NCBI RefSeq assembly: GCF_003052265.1
Contig: NZ_QANS01000003.1
Span: forward strand, 186,001-250,000
DNA from: Stenotrophobium rhamnosiphilum
GTDB lineage: Bacteria; Pseudomonadota; Gammaproteobacteria; Nevskiales; Nevskiaceae
Direction: 5' to 3'
Length of the DNA: 64,000 bases
In this document: positions 1-8,354 of the stretch, piece after piece
How the letters are laid out: every line of letters starts with the position of its first letter
Numbering within the stretch: position 1 is the stretch's first letter
Position numbers and translations under genes: made by a program
Notes under the pieces: generated by a model
The model's input: the letters and a program-made list of their open reading frames with translations, nothing else
Told to the model about the DNA's origin: nothing
Databases searched by the model: none

Positions 1-693
1 TTCACCACCGATCACAAGGCGGAAACGATCACGCATCTGACCGACGCGGTGAAGGCATACAGCGATAAATTCCAAGTTGATAAGCGCATCAAATTCCGCC
101 TCGCATCCGGCAACATCGGCGTGATGGCAGCAACCAACGAGGAAGTTCGTCGTAACGAACTGCCGGTGGTTGCTTGGGTTTATGCGGTCATCATCCTGTT
201 CCTGTGGCTCTCGTTCCGCACCGTCTCCGGCGTGCTCTGCGTAATTCTGCCTTTGGGCATGGTGACGCTGTTGGGCTATGCACTGATGGTTGCGATGGGC
301 ATTGGCCAGAAGGTGGCGACGCTACCGGTCTTGGCATTCGCCTGCGGTGTCGGTGTCGACTACGGCATTTACAGTTACTCCGTGATTGCGGCGGGCCTAC
401 GTAATGGCATGTCACTTGAAGAAGCGTATTACCAAAAGATGCGCTCAACGGGTAAAGCCACGCTATTCACCGGTCTGGGTCTCGCAACCGGTGTGGCGCT
501 GTGGATCTTCTCTGATCTTCAGTTCCAGAAAGACATGGGCATCTTGTTGGTCTTCGGTTTCACCACCAACATGATTGGCGCCATCGTTGTACTGCCAGCA
601 CTTGCGCACTTCCTGTCGAAGGAAGAGCTCAAGCATGCAGGTAAAGATCTCACCGCTGGCGCAAATGATGCGCTCAGCGAAGATCACAAGTAG
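1..693 (+). CDS. RND/MMPL family exporter, C-terminal part
   Basis: The reading frame is open from the first base, so the start lies outside the window and only about 230 C-terminal residues are seen. The visible part has a short periplasmic stretch followed by at least five hydrophobic segments, including the glycine-rich GVGVDYGIYSYS segment typical of the second membrane half of RND/MMPL proteins. This family exports lipids and other hydrophobic molecules across the inner membrane using the proton gradient. The class (RND superfamily, MMPL-like) is clear; the substrate cannot be read from the fragment. A small gene follows after 13 bases and probably shares its transcript. Confidence 0.85.
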   Translation, partial: FTTDHKAETITHLTDAVKAYSDKFQVDKRIKFRLASGNIGVMAATNEEVRRNELPVVAWVYAVIILFLWLSFRTVSGVLCVILPLGMVTLLGYALMVAMGIGQKVATLPVLAFACGVGVDYGIYSYSVIAAGLRNGMSLEEAYYQKMRSTGKATLFTGLGLATGVALWIFSDLQFQKDMGILLVFGFTTNMIGAIVVLPALAHFLSKEELKHAGKDLTAGANDALSEDHK

Positions 694-706
694 TACGCGT
701 CAAATC

Positions 707-913
707 ATGCAAAAAGATTTGCGTGAGACTTTGGGTACAGAGCGCCGCCTGGATTTCCTGGCGGCGCTTCCTGAATCTGCCCAAGCCAAATTAAGTGAAG
801 ACATCCATGCTTCACGCAAACGTCAGCGCCAGTCGCTGGATGATGCGATCGAAAACGGCATGCGGATGGTTCCGATGTTGTTGCGCGGTCCGCTAAAGAA
901 AATTCTTTTCTAA
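707..913 (+). CDS. Small conserved-looking protein of unknown function, 68 aa
   Basis: I do not recognise this protein. The frame is open well upstream inside the exporter gene, but the ATG at 707, 13 bases after the exporter stop, gives a compact 68-residue product. It is charged and helical in its first 50 residues (many Arg, Lys, Glu, Asp) and ends with a short hydrophobic-basic tail. It has no signal peptide. Its stop codon overlaps the start of the next gene (TAATG), which argues for translational coupling and for a real gene. Its job is probably tied to the neighbouring repeat protein or exporter. Confidence 0.6.
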   Translation: MQKDLRETLGTERRLDFLAALPESAQAKLSEDIHASRKRQRQSLDDAIENGMRMVPMLLRGPLKKILF

Positions 914-2478
914 TGAGTCAACTCGAAGTTTTAGCCGAGACGGTCAAACTTGCCCGTCTACTTGGTACAACGCCTGAAGCACTCGACTATCTGAAGCCAC
1001 TCGATGCTGCGCAATTGCGCGAGCTGCGCGAACGACTCAGCGAAGCCGAGTTCGCACGCACGCGGCCGATGTTTCAAAAACTGACTCAGGCTAGTCGTTT
1101 ATTACCGAACGCCTTGGTCGCCATGATGGGCGAGAAAGTATTTGGTGCTGTGCTTTGCGCACGTATCGCAGGCTTGATGCCAGCCGATCGCGCGATCGAC
1201 CTTTCGCTAAAAATGTCTGATGCGTTTCTGGCCGACGTCGCTGTTGAGCTTGATCCACAAAGCGCACGCGATGTGATCGCTGCAATGCCATCAAAACGCG
1301 TTGTCGCTGTTGCATTGATTTTGGTTGCGCGCGGCGACTACATCACGATGGGTCGATTCGTTGGTTACTTATCCGAGCCAGTGATTGATGCGGCGATGAA
1401 AGCAGTCACCAGCGATGAAGCTTTGCTACGCACGGCGTTCTTCGTCGAGTCGAAGGAAAAGCTCAATTCACTGATTGGTCTGCTGCCCGAATCACGTCTG
1501 CGTTCCAGCATCCTGCTGGCTGCGGATGATCACTCCGGCTTGTGGACTGAAGCATTGGCCTTGATGGACCACGCCGATGACAAGTGGAAGCGCAAGATTG
1601 GTGATCTTGCTGCGGATCAGGACGAAGCGGTACTCAACAGCATGATGCAAGCAGCGCAGCGTCTACAGGTTTGGGATTCGGTGTTGCCGATTGTGGGCTG
1701 CATGAGCGTCAAGAGTCAGCGCAAAGTTGCTGCCTTGCCGGGCCTTGCCGATCCAGAAGTGCTGAACGGCATTATTCATGCGGCCGAACATCACTCGCTG
1801 TGGAGTGATCTGCTGCCGCTCGTGGGTTACATGCACGAGAAAACGCGTCGCGTTGCCGCGCAAGTTGTTGAGCACTTGCCGCGTGAAGTGCTGCTGAATC
1901 TTTTGAGCACTGCTAATAGCAAGAAGCTGTGGCCTGATCTGGTTTCTATTCTCAAGCTGATGGATGAAGCCGAACAACGCACGGTGGTTCGTCTCATCGG
2001 CGAACAAGACGAAGCCGTCTTGAAAGAACTGATGCTCGCGATGGATCGCGCCGGGCTGTGGGGTGAAGTATTGCCACTCGTTCGTATGATGGATGCGCCT
2101 GCACGCAAAACCGCAGCGCTGCTGGTGCCGCATTTTCCAGAAGAAGTTTTGCTGCGCTTGATTGAGACCATCGACCAACTCAATCTTTGGCCAGATCTAT
2201 TCGCACTTTCCAGCGATATGGGCGACGCCGAGCTGCAGACGATTGCTGATCTGATTGCGCAACAAGATGCTGCACTGCTGGATCGCCTGATTCAGGGTGT
2301 CGATCAGTACGACCTTTGGCCGCAGTTGTTACCGATTGCGGCGCGCATGAATAAGGACGTACTGCTTAAATTCCGGACAGCCTTATTACCGCTGAGCAAT
2401 CGTATTGCTTCGATTCAAGCTCAAGCAGAAAAGCTCGGACTTATGAAATCTTTAGGACCACTGTTCGCCGATTCGTAG
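913..2478 (+). CDS. Helical repeat protein with exact 43-residue repeats, unknown function
   Basis: This 521-residue protein has no signal peptide and no family I can name. From residue 211 it is a tandem array: tryptophans at 211, 254, 297, 340, 383, 426 and 469 are each exactly 43 residues apart. Each unit has the pattern L-W-x-(D/E)-(L/V)-L-P-(L/I)...M near its start and a (E/A)-V-L-(L/N)-x-(L/I/M) helix near its end. This suggests a solenoid of paired helices, like HEAT or ARM repeats, which usually bind proteins. The region before residue 200 looks like a degenerate version of the same fold. The start overlaps the stop of the 68-residue gene (TAATG). The product is probably cytoplasmic and may be a scaffold serving the upstream exporter; that is inference. 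Confidence 0.75.
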   Translation: MSQLEVLAETVKLARLLGTTPEALDYLKPLDAAQLRELRERLSEAEFARTRPMFQKLTQASRLLPNALVAMMGEKVFGAVLCARIAGLMPADRAIDLSLKMSDAFLADVAVELDPQSARDVIAAMPSKRVVAVALILVARGDYITMGRFVGYLSEPVIDAAMKAVTSDEALLRTAFFVESKEKLNSLIGLLPESRLRSSILLAADDHSGLWTEALALMDHADDKWKRKIGDLAADQDEAVLNSMMQAAQRLQVWDSVLPIVGCMSVKSQRKVAALPGLADPEVLNGIIHAAEHHSLWSDLLPLVGYMHEKTRRVAAQVVEHLPREVLLNLLSTANSKKLWPDLVSILKLMDEAEQRTVVRLIGEQDEAVLKELMLAMDRAGLWGEVLPLVRMMDAPARKTAALLVPHFPEEVLLRLIETIDQLNLWPDLFALSSDMGDAELQTIADLIAQQDAALLDRLIQGVDQYDLWPQLLPIAARMNKDVLLKFRTALLPLSNRIASIQAQAEKLGLMKSLGPLFADS

Positions 2479-2594
2479 GGTGCGCTGTGCGCACCCTACG
2501 ATCTATTCTCGAAATAGTAGGGCGGGTTAGGCCGCAGTCCGTAACCCGCCAATTTTGATCGAGCGTCATGGTGGGTTACGCTGCGCTAACCCAC
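2475..2594. repeat. Cluster of three intergenic palindromes (REP-like)
   Basis: Three hairpin-forming palindromes lie side by side. The first has an 11-bp stem, GTAGGGTGCGC at 2475-2485 with its complement at 2489-2499, and overlaps the stop of the repeat-protein gene. The second is GGCGGGTTA at 2521-2529 with TAACCCGCC at 2542-2550. The third is GTGGGTTA at 2571-2578 with TAACCCAC at 2587-2594. The GTAGGGTGCGC arm recurs at 35041-35108, so this is a dispersed repeat and not only a local terminator. None is followed by a long T run. Confidence 0.75.
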
Positions 2595-2616
2595 CCTACG
2601 TTTGAACAATGGGCTT

Positions 2617-3348
2617 ATGCGCTCCTATCGCTATTACGATTTCATCGTTGCCGGCATGGTCACGGTTCTGCTGTGCTCGAACCTGATTGGGCCTGCAAAA
2701 GTCGCGGTGTTGGACTTGCCTTTTTTAGGCCCATTTAACTTTGGCGCGGGCAATATCTTTTTCCCGCTCGGCTATATCTTTGGTGACATCCTCACTGAAG
2801 TTTATGGCTATTCGCGCGCGCGTCGCGCCATTTGGTCTGGATTTGCTGCGCTGATTTTTGCCAGCTTCATGTCCTGGGCCATGATTGCATTGCCTGCCAG
2901 CCCAACCGAACCTTTTAACGCCGCACTACAGCCTGCACTTGAAACTGCTTTTGGCAGCACCCTGCGTATTGTCTTGGCAGCCTTAGTCGCTTATTGGCTC
3001 GGCGACTTTGTGAACTCGTATGTGATGGCCAAACTCAAAGTGCTCACACAAGGTCGTTACCTGTGGTCACGCACCATTGGCTCGACAATTTGCGGGCAGG
3101 CTGTCGACTCCATCGTATTTTATCCAATCGCGTTTTACGGCATCTGGACCAACGACACCATGCTAATGGTGGTGTTCGCCAACTTTGCATTTAAGGTGAC
3201 GATTGAAGTGTTGTTCACACCCATCACCTATGCGGTGGTGAACTACCTTAAGCGCAAAGAAGGCGTGGACACCTACGACGTTGACACTAATTTCTCGCCC
3301 TTCTCTTTACGTGGCGATGAAGGTGTACAAAAAGAATTTCAGCGCTAG
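2617..3348 (+). CDS. yhhQ: Queuosine precursor transporter, YhhQ/VUT family
   Basis: The protein of about 243 residues has six hydrophobic segments and the family hallmarks: an early SNLIGPAK motif, the acidic GDILTEVYGY segment after the second membrane span, and the QAVDSIVFYP segment late in the protein. YhhQ-type proteins import the queuosine precursors preQ0 and preQ1 for tRNA modification. An ATG at 2617 is used here; an in-frame TTG at 2602 would add five residues, but neither start has a strong ribosome-binding site. The gene stands alone between a palindrome cluster and a strong terminator. Confidence 0.88.
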   Translation: MRSYRYYDFIVAGMVTVLLCSNLIGPAKVAVLDLPFLGPFNFGAGNIFFPLGYIFGDILTEVYGYSRARRAIWSGFAALIFASFMSWAMIALPASPTEPFNAALQPALETAFGSTLRIVLAALVAYWLGDFVNSYVMAKLKVLTQGRYLWSRTIGSTICGQAVDSIVFYPIAFYGIWTNDTMLMVVFANFAFKVTIEVLFTPITYAVVNYLKRKEGVDTYDVDTNFSPFSLRGDEGVQKEFQR

Positions 3349-3375
3349 ACACGATTATTCTTCGCGCACAAAAAA

Positions 3376-3404
3376 GGCCGCAGCAAATGCTGCGGCCTTT
3401 TTTT
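3376..3404 (+). terminator. Bidirectional intrinsic terminator
   Basis: A perfect 9-bp stem (GGCCGCAGC at 3376-3384 pairing with GCTGCGGCC at 3389-3397), loop AAAT, is followed by seven T bases and preceded by a run of A bases. It can therefore stop transcription from both sides: yhhQ on the plus strand and the GloVer lipoprotein gene, which ends at 3416 on the minus strand. Confidence 0.93.
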
Positions 3405-3415
3405 ATCGCTACGTC

Positions 3416-4615
3416 TTAGTTCAAACGATAGATCGAGCCCTGACCGCTACCCAGACTGGTGCCGTACAGCGCACCGTTGCTGGCTTTGACCAGTGCGCCA
3501 TAAGGCGTTGCGCTATCGGTTGGGTTAGCGCCGAAGGTGTGAACCGTCGACAGCGAACCGCTCGGTGAAACTTTAAACGCGGTGCCGAGGTTGTTCGCGC
3601 CGCCACCTGAAGTGGTGCCGTAGAAACCGTCGCCAACTTTCACCAAGCTTGCGCGTGGGTTGCTACCGTCTGCTGCGCCAGTGAACGAATACAGCGTGGT
3701 GAAGTTGCCAGCAGGCGTGATCTTGAACAGCGTGCCGAAGTTCTTAGCGCCGCCGTGTGAAGTCGCACCATACAGATTGCCGTCGCCGCCCTGAACCAGA
3801 CCGGCATAAGGCAGCGCGCCATCAACATTCTTGTCAGCTGCAAGCTCAGTGAAGGAATAGATAACGCTGAATGCACCAGCAGGCGTGATCTTGAACACGG
3901 TGCCTTTGCCATTAGCGCCGCCCAATGGCGTGGTGCCGTAGAAGTTGTCGTCGTTCGCTTGCGTCAGACCAGCATAAGGACCGGCTGCATCGGTTTCATT
4001 TACGCCGAAGGAATACAGCGTGGTGACGATGCCGCTAGTCGTGATCTTGTAGATCGTGCCGCCACCATTGGCGCCGCCCGACTGCGTGGTGCCGTACAAG
4101 CTACCGTCTTTGCCTTCTACCAGGTTTGCACTCGGCTCTGCACCATCGGTGCCCGCGCCGAAAGCGTGGATCGTGGTCAGCACGCCTGCTGGCGTGATCT
4201 GGAATACGGTGCCTTTTCCGTTTGCGCCATTTTCAGAATTGGTGCCGTAGAAATTGCCGTCGCGAGCTTGCACCAGCGATGCATAAGGCGCGCCGCCATC
4301 GGTTTCTTTGCTGCCGAAAGAGTAGAGCGTCGTTGGCTTGCCGCCTGGAGCAACCTTGTAAACCGTGCCTGCGTTATTCGCGCCGCCGGAGAAAGTGGTG
4401 CCATAGAGATTGCCATCCTTGCCTTGGACCAAGCCGGCGTAGGGGAAGCTGCCATCGCTATTTGCAGGGTTCAAGGTGTACTGCGTCGCGGCTCCATCTG
4501 GCGAGCTGCTTCTGCTGCACGCTGCAAAGTTTGAAGTGAGCGCGACAACCGCTGCACCCAGCAGCAGTCGTGAGTAAGGAAATGCTGCGCGCCCGTTGTG
4601 GTTCTGGGTAATCAT
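3416..4615 (-). CDS. GloVer-repeat lipoprotein (TIGR03803-type tandem repeats)
   Basis: The start at 4615 is set by AAGGGA about nine bases upstream. The product of about 399 residues begins with a signal peptide ending in FAAC, a plausible though atypical lipobox. The rest is about seven tandem repeats of roughly 50 residues built on DG-x-x-PYA-x-LV-x-x-x-DGN-(L/F)YGTT, then GGAN-x-x-GT-(V/L)-(F/Y)-K-(I/V) and (T/S)-(T/V)-(L/I)-YSF. This is the GloVer tandem repeat found in secreted or surface proteins, usually modelled as a beta-propeller-like fold; its function is unknown. It is the last gene of the long minus-strand metal-linked block, 73 bases after the adaptor gene. Confidence 0.82.
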   Translation of the reverse strand: MITQNHNGRAAFPYSRLLLGAAVVALTSNFAACSRSSSPDGAATQYTLNPANSDGSFPYAGLVQGKDGNLYGTTFSGGANNAGTVYKVAPGGKPTTLYSFGSKETDGGAPYASLVQARDGNFYGTNSENGANGKGTVFQITPAGVLTTIHAFGAGTDGAEPSANLVEGKDGSLYGTTQSGGANGGGTIYKITTSGIVTTLYSFGVNETDAAGPYAGLTQANDDNFYGTTPLGGANGKGTVFKITPAGAFSVIYSFTELAADKNVDGALPYAGLVQGGDGNLYGATSHGGAKNFGTLFKITPAGNFTTLYSFTGAADGSNPRASLVKVGDGFYGTTSGGGANNLGTAFKVSPSGSLSTVHTFGANPTDSATPYGALVKASNGALYGTSLGSGQGSIYRLN

Positions 4616-4688
4616 CGTGTTAATCCCTTTTACTGGTATGCCGTGAACAATTTTTTTGATCTGGGGTCCGCTTGTTCGCACGCGGGCC

Positions 4689-5831
4689 TCAGTGGTACTG
4701 CGAAAGTAAGGCGCCGCCTGCAACAACTAGGCGATCACCCGTTTTAAATTTGTTGCGTGCTGCTTCTGCTGATGCGGGCAACTTCGCTGCATCGCAGGTT
4801 GCAATCTGTCGCTGTGCAAAACGCTCAGCTTCAACATGCAACCAAACACTGGCGACACTGGCCTGACTGATGACGCAGGCTTTAGCGAGTTGGTTTGCGG
4901 CGGCATCTGCTGTGACTTCAAGTTCAACATTCACCGGCATGCCGGGAAGTAGATTCGTATCGTTGGCTGCGACATCGAACAGCAATTTCCACCCCGGTTG
5001 TCCGACCAGCGCTTCCTGTCCACGCAAACGCAGCGGAATCTGTCCTTGTCCTTCACTGACTAACTTGGCCGATTGCAGCTTCGCTAACAGGCGCGGATCA
5101 AAGGTGTAAGCGACAACGCGTAGTTGCGTTGGATTCGCGACTTCAAATACAGACTGACCTGCAACCACCATCTCGCCACTGCGCTGCTTGTTTCTAATCA
5201 GCACGCCAGAAACCGCAGCGCGCAAGGGCAGTCGGTCATGCAAACTCGCCACCATAAAATCTCTTTGCTGCTTTGCTGATTCCAATTCGGCAACCGCTTG
5301 CTCGTAATACACATTGCCGGTGCTATCGCCATCGCCTGCAGCATTCTGTAATCGCAGGCGCTCGACATTGATCTCGGCAATCGTCAAACGTTGTTCGAAC
5401 TCAGCACTCTTGGTGCTACGCGCAGCGGCATCACGCAGACTGATCTGCGGTTCCAGATACGCCAACACTTGTCCCGCTTTGACGACTGCGCCAGGCAATG
5501 GCCAGCCTTCTTCTGTCGCTTCCAAAACACCGGCTTGTGGTGCGGATGTCACTGAGCGTGCTTCAGGACGTGTAGCAATCTCACCCTGCAATTTGATGGA
5601 TGTGCTGGTGTTGTTAGCGACGAACGCTTCGGTTCGAATTCCCAACAAACGCTGCACGGCTTTGGAGATATACAAATCACCATTAGCTAAACGCTGTGGC
5701 TTATCCGCAGCAGTCGTTGCTGATTGCGTCGTCGCGACAGCTTCTTCATGCACTTCGCCTTCGTGCGCGCTGGTCTGAGCACTCCACAAAGTTGCGCCAC
5801 AGCACAGTAGAAATATTTGCGCGCGTGTCAT
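4689..5831 (-). CDS. RND efflux periplasmic adaptor (HlyD/CusB type), 380 aa
   Basis: The first 22 residues are a signal peptide ending SA, and the mature protein begins with a His/Glu-rich stretch (HEGEVHEE) that could bind metal. The two halves of a barrel-sandwich (lipoyl-like) domain are visible near residues 95-130 and 205-235, with a short helical hairpin between them, followed by beta-barrel segments. Such adaptors join an inner-membrane RND pump to an outer-membrane channel. The start overlaps the stop of the second adaptor gene by four bases (ATGA), so the two are translated together. The matching pump is most likely the CusA-like protein at 11480-14584. Confidence 0.85.
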   Translation of the reverse strand: MTRAQIFLLCCGATLWSAQTSAHEGEVHEEAVATTQSATTAADKPQRLANGDLYISKAVQRLLGIRTEAFVANNTSTSIKLQGEIATRPEARSVTSAPQAGVLEATEEGWPLPGAVVKAGQVLAYLEPQISLRDAAARSTKSAEFEQRLTIAEINVERLRLQNAAGDGDSTGNVYYEQAVAELESAKQQRDFMVASLHDRLPLRAAVSGVLIRNKQRSGEMVVAGQSVFEVANPTQLRVVAYTFDPRLLAKLQSAKLVSEGQGQIPLRLRGQEALVGQPGWKLLFDVAANDTNLLPGMPVNVELEVTADAAANQLAKACVISQASVASVWLHVEAERFAQRQIATCDAAKLPASAEAARNKFKTGDRLVVAGGALLSQYH

Positions 5832-6676
5832 CGGCCGACTCCAGCCGCGACTTGCACCGGTTCGCCCGGCATCAGCTGAGATGCTGACTCGCCAATCGCA
5901 AAGAACGCGCGGTTCAATCGCAATTCTGGATCGTAGGTTTCGCTGATGAATTTCAGCGCGATCTGTTGATTGTCGGATGTCAGCGCTTGCTTCAACTGCG
6001 AGCTGTCGATTGTGCGGTCGGAATAGTCCACCGTCACCGCCAATCCGCCCTGCATATTCACTTCAAAAATTTCTTGTCCTGCAACAACGACTTCTCCTGC
6101 TCGCGCAAGGCTATGCACAACAACACCAGCACGCGGCGCGATGATGGAGATTTCACCGTGTAGTGCGCGCTTCAACTGCGCTTCGCGTACCTGCGAACTT
6201 TTGTGATCGGCAAGCAGTTTGAGTGTTGGCGTCGGCAGCTTGATATCGAAAGGCTGCGTGCCATCCAACTTGTAACGTTCAACTTGCAAGCGACTGAGCA
6301 AAGCATCGCGATGCGCGCCCGCATAATCGACACTCAGATCGCGCCGCTCGGTCTGCGGAAATGTTGGACGCAAGCGCGCCAAGATTTGTCCCGCAGCAAT
6401 CTTTTGTCCCGGCAATGCAAAACCACCGGGCGGCGCTTCAAGCACGCCATCCTGCCCAGCAACAATGCGTAAATCTCTTCGTGCATCGACAACCACCGTG
6501 CCAGGCAGCGTGACGCTGCGTGGCGCGGAAACTACGGAAACTACTGGCGTCTGCTGCACCGTCGCCACCGCAACGCCCTGCGACTCGTGAGCCTGTACAG
6601 GCCACAAGTAGCTAAGCCCGATCACGCCGCTGATAGCGGCGATCGTGATCGGATTTTTGGCGAGCGACAGAGACAT
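5828..6676 (-). CDS. Second, short RND adaptor-like protein, 282 aa
   Basis: The ATG at 6676, seven bases after the ankyrin gene stop, gives a protein with an N-terminal hydrophobic segment ending in QAHE, then barrel-sandwich halves around residues 80-110 (VLEAPPGGFALPG) and 175-205 (APRAGVVVHSLARAGE). It ends soon after the beta-barrel (LMPGEPVQVA) and lacks the membrane-proximal domain of full adaptors. A longer in-frame reading upstream exists, but it would overlap the ankyrin gene and is rich in Arg. Two different adaptors in tandem suggest a mixed adaptor ring, or that one is specialised. No outer-membrane factor gene is near. Confidence 0.78.
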   Translation of the reverse strand: MSLSLAKNPITIAAISGVIGLSYLWPVQAHESQGVAVATVQQTPVVSVVSAPRSVTLPGTVVVDARRDLRIVAGQDGVLEAPPGGFALPGQKIAAGQILARLRPTFPQTERRDLSVDYAGAHRDALLSRLQVERYKLDGTQPFDIKLPTPTLKLLADHKSSQVREAQLKRALHGEISIIAPRAGVVVHSLARAGEVVVAGQEIFEVNMQGGLAVTVDYSDRTIDSSQLKQALTSDNQQIALKFISETYDPELRLNRAFFAIGESASQLMPGEPVQVAAGVGR

Positions 6677-6683
6677 GGAAGGC

Positions 6684-7355
6684 TCAGTGCACCGAAGTCT
6701 GGTTTTGAGTCTTGTTTGGCGTCGGTGCGACTGATGGATCCAGCAGCGTAACGATACGACCCTGACCACGAAGCTTTGCAATACGCAGTGGTGAGTAACC
6801 AGCCGTCGACTCGATGCTCTTGTCTGCACCGTTGCTCAACAGAAACTTAACCAGCTCTTCGTGACCGGCAGCGCTCGCAAGAAACAGTGCGGTAACACCA
6901 CGATCATTGCGACCATTGATATCCGCGCCGCTCTTCAGCAGTTCCGTCAGCAGTTCATCGCTAGCGCCAAAGTAAGCGCCATAAATGATTGGCGTCCAAC
7001 CCGAGCCATCGGCCAGATTAGGATTCGCTTTGTGGCTGAGCAGAAGCTTTACACCAGCCAAAGAGTTTTGGCTGACTGCAGCGATCAACGCGGTTTGACC
7101 CAAGGAATCAATCTGATCAACGTTCGCACCGGCAGCGATGTTTTTCTCGACTTCGTCCAACTCGCCACTGCGGGCGTGATTAACAAAGAAGGCCGCGCGA
7201 TCTTCTGGCGTCAAACCACTGATCGTGATCGTTGCAGGCGTCGTCGCTTCAGCCGTTGGCTTGATTGCGCTCTGTGCGCAACCTGCTAGCGCGAGCACCG
7301 AGAAACTCAGTGCAACAGAACGCAGACGCAGCTTGGATTGAACAGATGCTTTCAT
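6684..7355 (-). CDS. Ankyrin-repeat lipoprotein
   Basis: This 223-residue protein has a clear lipoprotein signal peptide with lipobox LAGC, so Cys26 should be lipidated and the protein anchored on the periplasmic side. Residues about 55-205 contain four ankyrin repeats with the usual G-x-T-(A/P)-L-x-x-A and LL-x-x-(G/K)-A-(D/N)-x-(N/D) signatures. Ankyrin repeats bind other proteins. The start is two bases beyond the stop of the preceding isomerase gene, so the two are co-transcribed and probably coupled. The partner is unknown; it may be one of the other secreted proteins of this block. Confidence 0.85.
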   Translation of the reverse strand: MKASVQSKLRLRSVALSFSVLALAGCAQSAIKPTAEATTPATITISGLTPEDRAAFFVNHARSGELDEVEKNIAAGANVDQIDSLGQTALIAAVSQNSLAGVKLLLSHKANPNLADGSGWTPIIYGAYFGASDELLTELLKSGADINGRNDRGVTALFLASAAGHEELVKFLLSNGADKSIESTAGYSPLRIAKLRGQGRIVTLLDPSVAPTPNKTQNQTSVH

Positions 7356-7357
7356 GA

Positions 7358-8260
7358 TTATTTCTTCCCGTTGCCTTGTGCGCTCGACAAGCTGGCGCCG
7401 CTGATTTTGGCGTTAGCCGTCAGACGTGCAGTCAAGGTTTCGATTTGGATCTGGCCGGTCTTCTGGCGCAGTGCCTGACGAACGTTGTCGGGGAGTGCAT
7501 CGTAAGGCTCAGCATTCGTCACCTGACGTGCGCTGTCTTCAAGCTTGATGATGTGCCAACCGAAACGCGTGCGTACTGGCGCTTTGGTGTATTCGCCTTT
7601 CTTCAGCGCTGGCAGTGCATCGGTGAAATTGTGGTCAACGAAAATGTCTGGACGGAACCAGCCCAGATCGCCGCCATTGCTCTGGCCGCCTGGATCTTGC
7701 GTGTACTGCTTTGCAGCTTCAGCGAAGTCCGTGCCTGAATTCAGCTTGTTGAGAATCTCGCGGGCTTCACCCGAAGTCGACACCAGAATCTGGCGCAGTT
7801 TGTATTCAACGATCTTGCCGTTTGCACGATTGAATTCGTATGCCGACTTCAACGTTGCATCGGTGATCGGATTTTTTTCGAAATAGCTTTCGAGATAAGC
7901 GCGCGAAAGAATTTCGCGGGTTTGGAAAGCCAGCTGATCGGCGACAACAGGACGCTTGTCGAGACCGGCCTTACGCGCTTCTTGCGCGAGGACTTCTTCA
8001 GTGATGAGTTCGGCACGCGCAGCAGCGAGAGCATCCGCGCTGTTCAGAGGGCGACCGTTTTTGTCTTTGGCAAAGCCTGAGCTCATCAGTCGAACATGGT
8101 TCTCACTGATCGACTGGCCATTGACGATAATTTCTGGGGCGAGACCCGCGGCGTACGGCGTTGCGTTGGCAGCAACTGCGGCATAAGCGGCGAACAGACT
8201 CGTAAAGCTGATGGCATACAAGGAAAGCTTGAACGCCGATTGATTCTTGAACTGCGACAT
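7358..8260 (-). CDS. Periplasmic peptidyl-prolyl isomerase, PpiC/parvulin type
   Basis: The ATG at 8260 follows AGGAG at a good distance and begins a protein of about 300 residues with a signal peptide (cleavage near AVAA). An N-terminal SurA-like helical region (about 45-150) is followed by a parvulin domain (about 160-255) with the motifs RQILV, GGDLGWF and RFGWHIIKL. Parvulins catalyse cis-trans isomerisation of proline bonds and act as chaperones for secreted proteins. Its likely clients are the large secreted protein encoded immediately upstream or the efflux components downstream. Confidence 0.88.
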   Translation of the reverse strand: MSQFKNQSAFKLSLYAISFTSLFAAYAAVAANATPYAAGLAPEIIVNGQSISENHVRLMSSGFAKDKNGRPLNSADALAAARAELITEEVLAQEARKAGLDKRPVVADQLAFQTREILSRAYLESYFEKNPITDATLKSAYEFNRANGKIVEYKLRQILVSTSGEAREILNKLNSGTDFAEAAKQYTQDPGGQSNGGDLGWFRPDIFVDHNFTDALPALKKGEYTKAPVRTRFGWHIIKLEDSARQVTNAEPYDALPDNVRQALRQKTGQIQIETLTARLTANAKISGASLSSAQGNGKK

Positions 8261-8308
8261 CTGAATACTCCTAAAACATATTGAAACTAATGATGCGTAG
8301 AGAACTTG

Positions 8309-8340
8309 GAGACGCTGCCTACCCATGCAGGCAGCGTCTC
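8309..8340 (-). other. 12-bp inverted repeat between two genes of the block
   Basis: GAGACGCTGCCT at 8309-8320 pairs perfectly with AGGCAGCGTCTC at 8329-8340 around an 8-base loop. It lies between the stop of the large secreted protein gene (8355) and the isomerase start (8260). No T run follows on the minus strand, so it may be an RNA-stabilising or processing hairpin that lowers downstream expression and not a full terminator. Confidence 0.6.
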
Positions 8341-8354
8341 TAGTCCTTTAATGC

